Source of the DNA: Euglena gracilis
Lineage: Eukaryota; Euglenida; Euglenophyceae; Euglenales
Direction: 5' to 3'
Assembly (NCBI GenBank): GCA_039621445.1
Contig: CP154956.1
Coordinates: forward strand, 8,307,443 to 8,371,442
Length of the DNA stretch: 64,000 bases
Shown here: piece by piece, positions 1 to 10,208 of the stretch
Layout: every line of letters starts with the position of its first letter
How positions within the stretch are numbered: the stretch's first letter is position 1
Notes under the pieces: generated by a model
Told to the model about the DNA's origin: nothing
Database searches by the model: none
The model's input: only the letters and a program-made list of their open reading frames with translations
Program-made: the position numbers and the translations under genes

Positions 1-697
1 CCTGCATTTTTTCCCCTCATCACAGCTTCCTCCATCACAGCCCCCCAGCCAGGGTTCGATATAAGGAGGGCGTACATGGTTTAGGTGGGGGGGTGCCCCC
101 CCCACCCCCCCCCCCCTCCTGGCCCGCAGGGGGGGGTCCGGACCACCCCCCCCACCTGCCAGGGGGGTCCGGATCGACCCTGGGGGGGGTATCCGGGACC
201 CTCCCAAAAAGGGTCAAAATTTTCCTCCGGCGCTTTGCGCCGAAATTTTTTTGCATTTTTGGCACATTTTTGCCCAAAAAGTGCCCAAAATGGCACTTTT
301 GGTCGTTTTTGGGGGGTCAAAAATTTTCGGCCCGGCGCTTTGCGCCGGGCCGAAATTCAGCCACCCTGACCGCGCACCTGTTTAGGTGGGGGGGGGTGTC
401 CCCCCCCACCCCCCCCCCTCCTGGCCCGCAGGGGGGGGGGGTCCGGACCACCCCCCCCACCTGTCCTTATATCAAACCCTGCCCCCAGCCTTGACCTAGC
501 TCCATCCATCAAAATGTCGAAGATGGCAAAAATGTTTTGGAGAATTTTGTTTTTCATCGACCCAGCCCAGCCCAGCCCCCCAGCCCCGGACCCCCAATCC
601 CCCCGGGGGGGGGGGGGCCAGTCAGCAGCTCATTTCCAGCCAGCAGCCTTTTTGCCAGCCAGAGGCTGGACCCCCGGGGGTCCTTAAGAATTCCCTG
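1..697 (-). mobile_element. Non-autonomous hAT-like element, copy 1 (one end outside window)
   Basis: The segment 1-49 plus 490-697 matches, in inverted orientation, the complete element at 32834-33182. Shared landmarks are the CCTCATCACAGCTTCC stretch, the TTTTTGCCNGCC segment and the terminal TCCTTAAGAATTCCCTG. Its right end at 697 is the complement of the CAGGGAATTTCTTAAGGACC terminus of the other copy. The left end lies before base 1, so its target duplication cannot be checked here. The copy is interrupted by the nested element at 50-481. No coding potential is visible. Confidence 0.75.
42..489. mobile_element. Nested hAT-like MITE with 8 bp target duplication
   Basis: The element proper is 50-481. 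Its terminal inverted repeats are CAGGGTTCGATATAAGGA (50-67) and the complement of TCCTTATATCAAACCCTG (464-481), 17 of 18 identical. It is flanked by the direct repeat CCCCCAGC at 42-49 and 482-489. The related element at 32834-33182 has this octamer only once at the same place (about 33064-33071, minus strand), so an empty site is visible in the window. An 8 bp duplication and CAGGG ends are hAT hallmarks. Inside are two direct copies (about 79-160 and 379-462) of a C/G-tract module and a hairpin around GGCGCTTTGCGCC. It is non-coding. Confidence 0.88.
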
Positions 698-1490
698 CCA
701 CAAATACAAGCGACCCTAGATTGAATGTCTTTTCTTCAGCTGCAGTCGCCCCCCCCCCCCCAAACAAACCTTTCAATTCGCAACCATAGATTCACTTAAC
801 ACCTTTGTGACCCATCCCCCTGGGTCGGTGGGTGGTTTCCGAGAATGCGTGGGTGGGTTGAGGCCACTGAACCTCCCCACCTTGGGGAGGGGGGGGGTGC
901 ACCACAGGCCGGGCCGGAATTTTTAAGGGTTTTCGGTCAATGTTGGGGGCACTTTCCCGGTTCCTGCAGGAGGTTCCTGCACCTCCTGCATGGAAACAAT
1001 GGAAGCCAAATGCACGCTGTTTTATCCTCAAGGTGATTGCATCCACATCACAATTACCCCCCCCCCCCAAATGTCCAACCACCAGTAACCACTGTCCTCC
1101 GACCTGGGGCGGGCGTGGTCGTTGGACAACGGTTGTGACCAAAAAGGTGTCCTCCAACCGGGAGGTTGGTCGCTGGACAAGGGGTCTAAAAAAAATGTTG
1201 GAGGATGGCCGGGACAACCCCCAAAAATTTTCTTCGGGGTTTCCTTCCGGCGCTTCACGTCGAAAATTTGTGGCTGATTTTCATATTTTTTTTTGCTCAA
1301 AAAAACTGCCAAACCCCCTTCCCAAAAATCCCCTTCCCCCTTCGGTCCACCCCTTCCTCCAGGAGGTCTGCCCCTGTCTCTACCCCCCGGCTACCGACCT
1401 GCCCATTCCTGTATGGAGTCCTTGCAGAGGGCAGGACCACACCACCTTCTTGCCGAGTCCCCATTTATGCCTCTCTGTGTATGTGTATGT
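698..1490. other. No gene seen; C-tract and GTCCAAC repeat debris
   Basis: I see no supported exon. At 1050-1200 a poly-C tract is followed by inverted copies of GTCCAACNACC / GGTCGTTGGAC. The same motifs occur at 5160-5460, 19465-19495 and, as GTTGACA variants, at 42445-42735. A degenerate C/G-tract element (GGCGCTTCACGTCG, then an A/T-rich core) follows at 1200-1345. Confidence 0.5.
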
Positions 1491-1711
1491 GATCTGTGTG
1501 CGTGTGTATGTATTCATGTGTGTGACCCGTGTGTGTGGGTTGGTAGGTGGATGTTTGTGTTTGCATTTGTGTGTGGGGGGGGGGGTCTGTGGGTGTGGGT
1601 GTAGGTGCGATGTGTGTCTGTGTTCTGTGTGTGTTCTGTGTGTGTGTGTGTGTGTATGTGGGTCTGTCGGTGGGTGTGTGTGGATGTGTGTGTTTGTGTG
1701 TGGGTAGGTGC

Positions 1712-1761
<50 letters not shown>

Positions 1762-1813
1762 TGTGTTCTGTGTGTGTGTGCGCGCGCGCGCGCGCGTGTG
1801 TGTGTGCCACGTG
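1491..1813. repeat. Compound TG microsatellite with CG run
   Basis: Imperfect TG repeat interrupted by GGTGGG units and ending in a pure CG stretch (about 1779-1796). It ends about 25 bp before the candidate exon at 1839. Reading frames through it are low-complexity artefacts. Confidence 0.95.
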
Positions 1814-1838
1814 TGCAAAAGGAGGTGGGTGGCGGCAG

Positions 1839-1979
1839 CCGGTGCTCGGGGTCGCTGTCATGGACCGGCTCCTGAAGGACGTCACCAACTTCGTCCACAC
1901 CCACGACTACCCGCAGCACTGCCCCCTGAACTACGACGAGCGGTTCACCCTGGGGCCCACCCCACCGGGGGGCTGGAGG
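1839..1979 (+). CDS. Candidate exon, unknown protein
   Basis: A GC-rich island of ordinary protein complexity follows a CGGCAG acceptor-like site at 1838. Read in phase 0 it gives about 45 codons including MDRLLKDVTNFVHTHDYPQH and a later LNYDERFTL. It breaks off into simple sequence (GGGGAGTTTTTTTTTAAA). A possible GT donor lies at about 1980. I do not recognise the peptide. It could be an upstream exon of the ADP-ribosyltransferase-like gene 3 kb downstream, or part of another gene. The frame is open upstream only because the TG array has no stops. Confidence 0.35.
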
Positions 1980-4495
<2,516 letters not shown>

Positions 4496-4499
4496 GTAT

Positions 4500-4958
4500 G
4501 ACACACTTTTCCCCCATGACACCCCCGCCGCACTTCCCCGTATTGGATATGTCAGGGACAAGAGGGGAGGAAGGTAATTTTTCCGCACACCTTCTCCTGT
4601 TTTCTGCGTATTTTTTCATCATTTCTGCCTTTTGCGTTCATGTGCATGCGTGTGTGTGCTTGTGTGTGTGTGCAAGTGCGTTGTGCATGTGTGTAAGTGT
4701 GTGTGTGTACATGTTAATCCACTGATATGTTCATCATAATACTATTATGTGCAATGATAAGAATGAAAAATTTCAACAACAGAGCAGGGACAAGGTGGAG
4801 TTTTAGACGTCTTTCCACTAAAGACCACTGCCAGCAAGAATGAACCAGAAGATGTCCAGTCTCTCTGGAATGCCCAAAATTCTCAAAAGTAGAAAACCTT
4901 GTGCATTTTTTTTTGTGACATCAGCTGCTTCTCCGTAAATACTATTTATGGGCCGCAG
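4500..4958. other. No feature recognised
   Basis: Moderately AT-rich DNA between the CA array and the first ADP-ribosyltransferase-like exon. A short TG-rich patch lies at 4640-4710. No repeat boundary or exon can be supported. Confidence 0.4.
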
Positions 4959-5018
4959 ATACTGCTCTCGCGGCGTACAGCTACGAGAACAAGGAGGCTG
5001 GCCAGGGAGGCATCCTTG
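4959..5018 (+). CDS. Candidate exon of ADP-ribosyltransferase-like gene (N-terminal helix)
   Basis: The island is bounded by GCCGCAG at the 5' side and a GTACCA donor-like site at 5019. The frame reads TALAAYSYENKEAGQG. In arginine ADP-ribosyltransferases a short segment of the type xAIxAYTxE precedes the region matched by the next exon, and this peptide fits that spacing and pattern. The match is short, so the assignment depends on the three clearer downstream exons on the same strand. The first codon is split (two leading bases) and the exon ends one base into a codon. The minus-strand frame over this region has no recognisable content. Confidence 0.42.
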
Positions 5019-5155
5019 GTACCATCCCCACACTCGAAGCGCTCAGCTGTGCATTTGATCAGAGAACAACCCCAAATTCAAACCCAATGGGTCCCCTTTA
5101 TTTTTGTGCTTTTCCCCATTTTTTTTTAAAAGGGCCATGCTTCTTTTCCCCTCCA

Positions 5156-5470
5156 ATGTCCAATCCCCCCCCCCCCCCCCGTGTCCAACGACCCCACGAT
5201 CAGAGGACACCTTTTCAGAGGTTGGGCCAATTTTTCAGTGCGGCACGAAGAGCTGGGCTGAATCGCCAAATCGGCCAAAAACGCCATTTTTGAGGCTTTT
5301 TTTGGCAAAAATTTCACACAAACACAAAAAATTTTGAAGAAGAATGAAGAAATTGTCGGTTGTTTTGTTTCCCCCCTTGTCCAAGACCTTTTTTTTAATG
5401 GACAAAATCCTAGTATCAACGACCCCCCCCCTCCAGCAGATTCTGGTTGTTGGACAAAGGGGGGAATAAC
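5156..5470. repeat. C-tract foldback element, GTCCAACGACC family
   Basis: A poly-C run at 5164-5180 is followed by GTGTCCAACGACC. The right side carries GGTTGTTGGACAAAGGGGGG (5440-5465), which is the inverted motif. The core is A/T-rich with TTTTTGG and AAAATTTT blocks. It looks like one of the C/G-ended non-coding families; I could not fix a flanking duplication. Confidence 0.5.
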
Positions 5471-5642
5471 TCGGAAAGCCCTGTGTGGGGCTGAGTGGGT
5501 GCGTGGGTTGCCCCCCCCCCCTGCGAGGCCCTGCACCGGGGTCTCGGTTTGGGTTCCGGCGCAAAGTGTGAGAATTTTTGGGAAATGCAATTTGGGAGCC
5601 CCATGCCACCCTGGGGGGTCACTGACCCCCGGGGGGGAGGTA

Positions 5643-6057
5643 AACCCTCCCTCCAAATAATACCCCCCCCCCCTAGTGATACCCCCCCCTCGGGGTCCGA
5701 CTTCGGTGACCGGGTTAATGCCCCCCCCCCCCCCGGTTTCGGGCCGAAGGCCCGGATTTTCGCCTGAAAATGCAGGTAAAAATCACAATCTCTGACACCA
5801 AATTGCGAAAAAAATGTTTTTTCTGGATCATCTGACCTCCAAAAAAATGGTAAATTTCATGGGAAGGTACAAAAAAAAATGACCCCAGAGGGGGGTTTTA
5901 GCGCTATTTTGGGTCCTACAGGACTTCGAAAAAATTTCGAAAATTTTGGGGTGCTATTACCCCCCCCCCCCCCCAAGTAATACCCCCCCCCCCTCGGGCC
6001 GGGGCTTCGAGCGAAAAACTGACACCCCGGGGGGTTTTATTTGGGGGGATTAACTCG
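5643..6057 (+). mobile_element. TA-flanked C/G-ended MITE, copy 1 of an intronic pair
   Basis: The same sequence occurs in reverse orientation at 19007-19383. Shared landmarks are ATTATTTGG ends, GGGCCGAAGGCCCGGATTTT, GATCATCTGACCTCCAAAAAA, AGCGCTATTTTGG and the ACTTCGAAAAAATTTCGAA palindrome. Left end AACCCTCCCTCCAAATAATA and right end (complement ATCCCCCCAAATAAAA) are imperfect TIRs, each abutting a TA. Both copies lie between exons, one in each gene. Non-coding, roughly 410 bp. Confidence 0.78.
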
Positions 6058-6218
6058 GGGGAGAGGTTTTAACACCCCCCCCCCCCCGGGGGTGTTAACA
6101 CCAAGCCTGTCCTGGGCCGCTTTTCCGGCGGGCAGGGGGTGAGGCGCGGCGCCAACCACCTCGCCACCCCAACAACAGCAGCGCCCACCGGAGCCCCCCT
6201 GTGGCCGGCGCCGCGCAG

Positions 6219-6329
6219 CTGTACCAGGTGCTGTCCCGCACGCTGCGCCGGCGGGAGGTGGCCTCCATGCAGCCGTGGTACCCGTTCCTGTTCTACATGA
6301 CCCGCGCGCTGGACAAGCTGCCCAACTAC
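6219..6329 (+). CDS. Exon of ADP-ribosyltransferase-like gene (helical segment)
   Basis: A 37-codon GC-rich exon runs from GCGCAG to a GTGGGC donor. It reads LYQVLSRTLRRREV, then QPWYPFLFYMTRALDKLP. The order 'LxxxLR ... WxPFLFYMxRALxKLP' is the conserved helical segment immediately before the VYRG strand in the arginine mono-ADP-ribosyltransferase fold (Pfam ART, PF01129 type). That fold moves ADP-ribose from NAD to an acceptor. The match is from recalled family patterns, not a search. Flanking sequence is C/G-tract intron. The acceptor phase relative to the 4959-5018 exon does not agree, so a boundary may be off or an intervening exon missed. Confidence 0.63.
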
Positions 6330-6727
6330 GTGGGCCCCGCCCAGGGCGGCGTGGCTGTGCCAAGGGGGCACCTTTTTTGGGCAAATTTTACCTCATTTTC
6401 GGCTCTTTTTTTTTAATGGTTTTTTTGTATTTTGATTTTATTCAGTATTTGTGTTTCACTTTTGTGGACCAATTTTCAGGGGCAATTTTGGGGCTTTTTG
6501 AAATACAATTCCTTTTGTAAAGTTAACTTTTTTTTGCTGAAGTTCGCCCAATTGCAGCCCCGTGCTTCAATTGGGTTGTTTTTTTCCAATTCATTTTCCT
6601 CCTGAGCCGTCCTCAACCATCTGCACCACTAAGGCGTGTCTGTCGGCGAAATGCATCTCGAGGGTAAATCCTACAGGTCGCCACAATACAGGTAAACACA
6701 ATACAGGTCGCTCACCGCCTCCGCCAG

Positions 6728-6852
6728 GTCTCCCGCCCGCCCTGCCGCTGTGTACCGGGGGATGAAGGTGCCCCCCAACGTCAAGAAGTACACGTCCAGC
6801 AACAAGATCTTCTGGGCCGGCTTCACCAGCACCACCACGGACCCTGGGGCTT
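6728..6852 (+). CDS. Exon of ADP-ribosyltransferase-like gene with VYRG and FTSTT motifs
   Basis: After a CGCCAG acceptor-like site the frame reads AAVYRGMKVPPNVKKYTS and then FWAGFTSTTTDPG. In this family the arginine of VYRG (residue 1 of the R-S-E triad) binds NAD, and the serine in the 'FxSTS/T' strand is the second triad member. Both are present, with about 20 residues between them as expected. A GTGTGG donor-like site ends the exon near 6853. The exon is clearly richer in GC and more protein-like than its surroundings. Phase with the preceding exon is not fully consistent, so the precise 5' boundary is uncertain. Confidence 0.68.
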
Positions 6853-8387
6853 GTGTGGCGTGCCTGGGGGTTGGCACTTGGCCTTGCTGCCGTCCAGCCC
6901 CCCCCCCCTTCTAGGAGCACTCTAAGTCCTGAAGCAGAGGCCTGCTTTGGGTACTGTGGGAGTTCCATTTTGTGATACAAAAACACACATTCGTTTACAA
7001 ATAGGAGGGTTGTGGAACTTTTTGAACGCAATGATTTTATTTAATGATTACTTTAATAATAATTGTATTTCGCAGTGTGTTGTTCCCACACAATCGTGTT
7101 GCTGTAGGCGTATGAGAATTCCCCCTCCATTTTAAGTGTTTGGGACATGCCGCCGTTTGGGTTTTACCAGATATGTTAAAGGGTCGCTTAAATTTGGACC
7201 ACCCGACCGGCAACAAAATTGTGTCTTCATTTACACCTACAAAGGGGATTCCGTTGCATTTGTCGTCATTACTTTGGGGGGGTCAGGGTTGGGAGGAAAG
7301 GGTTGAAACAATTATATTCTGGCGCTGCAAGTCTCCCAATATCGTCGGGCAAACAAGTCCTGAGTCCATAGACCACAAGCAACAAGGTTGACCCTGAAAC
7401 AGTGGTCGAGGGTGGGAGAAAAGCGCAAATGAGTTTTTTTTTGCGGTGGTTTTGTGTTTTTCGATTTTGGCAAAATTTGTGTTCATTTGCGTTTATTTAC
7501 ATTTTTTTGTGTCGTGTTTTTTTGAGGGTGCATGTTGCATTTTATCCCCTGCCCCCAGGAGGTGTGTGATGATGGATGGGCCCAAACACTGCGTGCCACA
7601 ACCCGCAGCAAGCAGCGTAAGGTGGCCCTGGAGTTTGCGGGAGAGAACGGCATTGTGTGCAGGGCTCCCTCTGAGTGACAAGTTGGCGGGTCCACAGGAT
7701 GCGACACCTCCTCCTGCTGTTTTTCTGATCAAGTTGTTACGGTCCAAATAGTCACCCACCTCGGTCCTGAACAGGCTTTTTTTTTAACACCCCCCTTCCC
7801 CCCGTGGGGGGGGGACTGCCCCCTAAGAATTTACCAATAGGTTATTATTCATGGGTTCAAATTGGGTTTCACATGCCACACCCCGATCAAGTGAGCATTT
7901 CGCTCCTTGCGCTGTAATAAGTACATTATTTTTTCACATGTTTTTTTCTTTTTTTTTCACATGTTTTTGTCAATTTGTTGGAAAACAAACATCAAAACCA
8001 GGTTTTTTTTTAGTGTCAACCCCTTTTTTCTGGCTCTCCATGTCTTGGTTTTTCCCTGGAGGAGGTGGGGGGATCCGGACCCCTCTCATTTAATACCCTG
8101 GGGATGGATCAGGCTTCTTTTTTTGACTCAGAAGACCCAAGGGGATGGGGTCCGGGCCCCCCCACCAGGGGGACCCGGGCTGTAGGCCCAGGTATGGGTT
8201 TTGTCACGAAGCACCGAAGTTATTTTTGGGAAATGCCATTAGACAGCCCGATTTTTTTGGGGGTGCCCCCCCCCAGGGTCCCGTGACGGGCCGGGTGTGT
8301 GGGGGACTGCCGGAGACACCCCCGGGGTCTCAATGAGAAGCCCAGGATGGATGCCAATAAAAATCCCCCTCCGGGGCCCGAAATCAG
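6853..8387. other. Intron-like stretch, no exon supported
   Basis: AT-rich DNA with T-runs (7430-7520, 7920-8040) and small C/G tracts at 7790-7815, 8060-8080 and 8150-8280. Between the FTSTT exon and the ExE exon the fold would need only a short linking segment. I could not assign one. Confidence 0.4.
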
Positions 8388-8586
8388 CCTCTGCGCTGGG
8401 CCCCTGGCGGGGTTCGAGATGAAGCTGTCGGACGGGAAGGACATCCAGCGGTACTCGATGATCAGCACGGAGGCCGAGATCCTGCTGTCGCCCAACATGG
8501 AGTTCGTGGTGCTGCAGGAGTGGCGGGAGGGAGCGGAGGACCGGACCATCAAGATGGTGCAGGCCATGCCGCGGCTGGCTGTTCAG
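8388..8586 (+). CDS. Exon of ADP-ribosyltransferase-like gene with ExE catalytic motif
   Basis: The frame runs from an AATCAG acceptor to CAG|GTTGGT, a good donor. It reads FEMKLSDGKDIQRYS, then STEAEILLSPNMEFVV, then a basic tail (RTIKMVQAMPRLAV). This is the pattern 'G+DI..YS...E.E+LLxPxxxFxV' that carries the catalytic glutamate. The ExE form (EAE) is characteristic of arginine-specific enzymes. With the VYRG and FTST exons this completes an R-S-ExE set, so a catalytically plausible transferase is inferred. About 35 bp after the donor a complete hAT-like element begins, so the insertion is in the next intron. Cellular location and acceptor cannot be told. Confidence 0.68.
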
Positions 8587-8613
8587 GTTGGTCCGTCCTG
8601 TGCATGTGGTTTT

Positions 8614-10208
8614 ATGACCACCAAGCACCTATGCCGACCGCAGCCGACCGCAGCCGACCGCGGCCGACCGCGGATTTCAGGACTGTCATACCTACCCCCC
8701 CCCCGGGAAACTGTCACCTGACAGGTTGGCCAGTACCGGGGACCCTGACAACTTCCTATACTGACAGGTTGGCCAGTACCAGGGACCCTGACAGTTTCCC
8801 GGGCGGGACCCTGACAGTTTCCCGGGTAGGGCATTTCAAGGGAAAGTCAATGAAAAATGACCCTGACAGGTTGGCCGGTACCGGGGACCCTGACAACTTC
8901 CTATACTGACAGGTTGGCCGGTACCGGGGACCCTGACAGTTTCCCGGGCGGGACCCTGACAGGTTCTCGGGCATGACAGTTTCCCGGGGGGGGGGGGTAG
9001 GTAGGTGGGTTGCCGACCGCAGCCGACCGCAGCCGACCGCAGCCGACTGCAGCCGACCGCAGCCGACCGCGCAACTTTTTTTCTAATTCATGTCAATTTT
9101 TCAGTGAGAATGAGGAATTAGGCTCATTTTTATCCCGGATTTTGAGATTTTCTGGCTCATCTGGTCACTTTTGGCCACTTTTGGCAACTTTTGGCCCTTT
9201 TACGTCGCTTTTGTCCCCTTTTGGGCCATTTGTCACCACAATTCACCCATTTTGACTTATTTTGACCATTTTTGGCCACTTTTTGCCCATTTCTGGTAAT
9301 TTTTGGCCATTTTGTCCTGCTTTTGGGCCATTTTTTGGGCCATTTTTTACCATTTAAAGCCATTTTCGACCTTTTTTTTGTTATTTTGCCCATTTTTTTT
9401 TGTCTTTTTGGTCCAATTAGACCATTTTTAAGCATTTTGCGCCAGTAAGTAAGTAAGTAAGTAAGGTAACGAAACCTGCTAAGAGTGAGCAAAAACAGGG
9501 CATTTTGGGCCATTTCTGGCTTTTTTGGACCTTTTTTTTGTTAGTTTTGCCCGCTTTTGGGAACTTTTTGGTCCATTTTGATAATTTTGACCATTTTGTG
9601 CCAGTTTGTGGGATATCTTTTGGCCATTTCGACTATTTTTGGCCACTTTTAGGCCACATTTGGCTGCTCTTGATTTCAAAAGGCAACAAAAAGACGTTTT
9701 AAGTGGTAAAAATGGCCAAAAGCAGAGAAATGTGGTCAAACGTGGGCAAAAGAGGCCAAAAGTTGGTCAAAAGAGGTCAAAGAAAAGCAAAAGCTGGCCA
9801 AAAGCAGCCAAAACACATCAAAAAGTGGGCTAAAGCAACAAAAGTGACCAAAAGAAAGCAAAAGGCAGCAAAAAATGGGCAAAGGCAGCAAAAAGTGACC
9901 AAAAGTCGGCAACAGCGGCCAAAAGCAGTCAAAAGCAGCAAAAAGTGGCCAAAAGCAGTCCAAAAGCATCAAAAATTGGCCAAACGCAGCGAAAAGTGGC
10001 CAAAAGTCGACAACAGTGGATTGTGTGGATGTGATATATGCTCATTTTTTGTTGACCTGCCCTACAGCCAACTATTTTACCGACCGCAGCCGACTGCAGC
10101 CGACCGCAGCCGACCGCAGCCGACCGCAACCGACCACAGCCGACCGCGGCCGACCGCAGCCGACCGCGGGCTAAAATTTGGAATCTGTCATAGGTGCTTG
10201 ATGACGAC
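8614..10208. mobile_element. Large non-coding hAT-like element built of decamer and foldback arrays
   Basis: The element proper is 8622-10200 (1579 bp). The termini are CAAGCACCTATG (8622-8633) and its exact complement (10189-10200). Flanks ATGACCAC (8614-8621) and ATGACGAC (10201-10208) form an 8 bp duplication with one mismatch. Just inside the left TIR are four CCGACCGCAG-type decamers (8634-8673), then a nested C/G-ended element, then six more decamers (9010-9070), and about nine near the right end (10079-10169). The middle is a long imperfect foldback, TTTTTGGCCA repeats at 9165-9690 against CAAAAGTGGCC repeats at 9700-10015. No transposase is present. Confidence 0.83.
8695..8999. mobile_element. 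Nested TA-flanked C/G-ended element, GGGAAACTGTC family
   Basis: It begins TA-poly-C-GGGAAACTGTCA and ends TGACAGTTTCCC-poly-G-TA, so the ends are inverted repeats abutting TA on both sides. The inside consists of tandem variants of CTGACAGGTTGGCC and CCGGGGACCCTGACA. Other copies lie at 13158-13291 and 17990-18150. It is inserted inside the larger hAT-like element. Confidence 0.72.
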
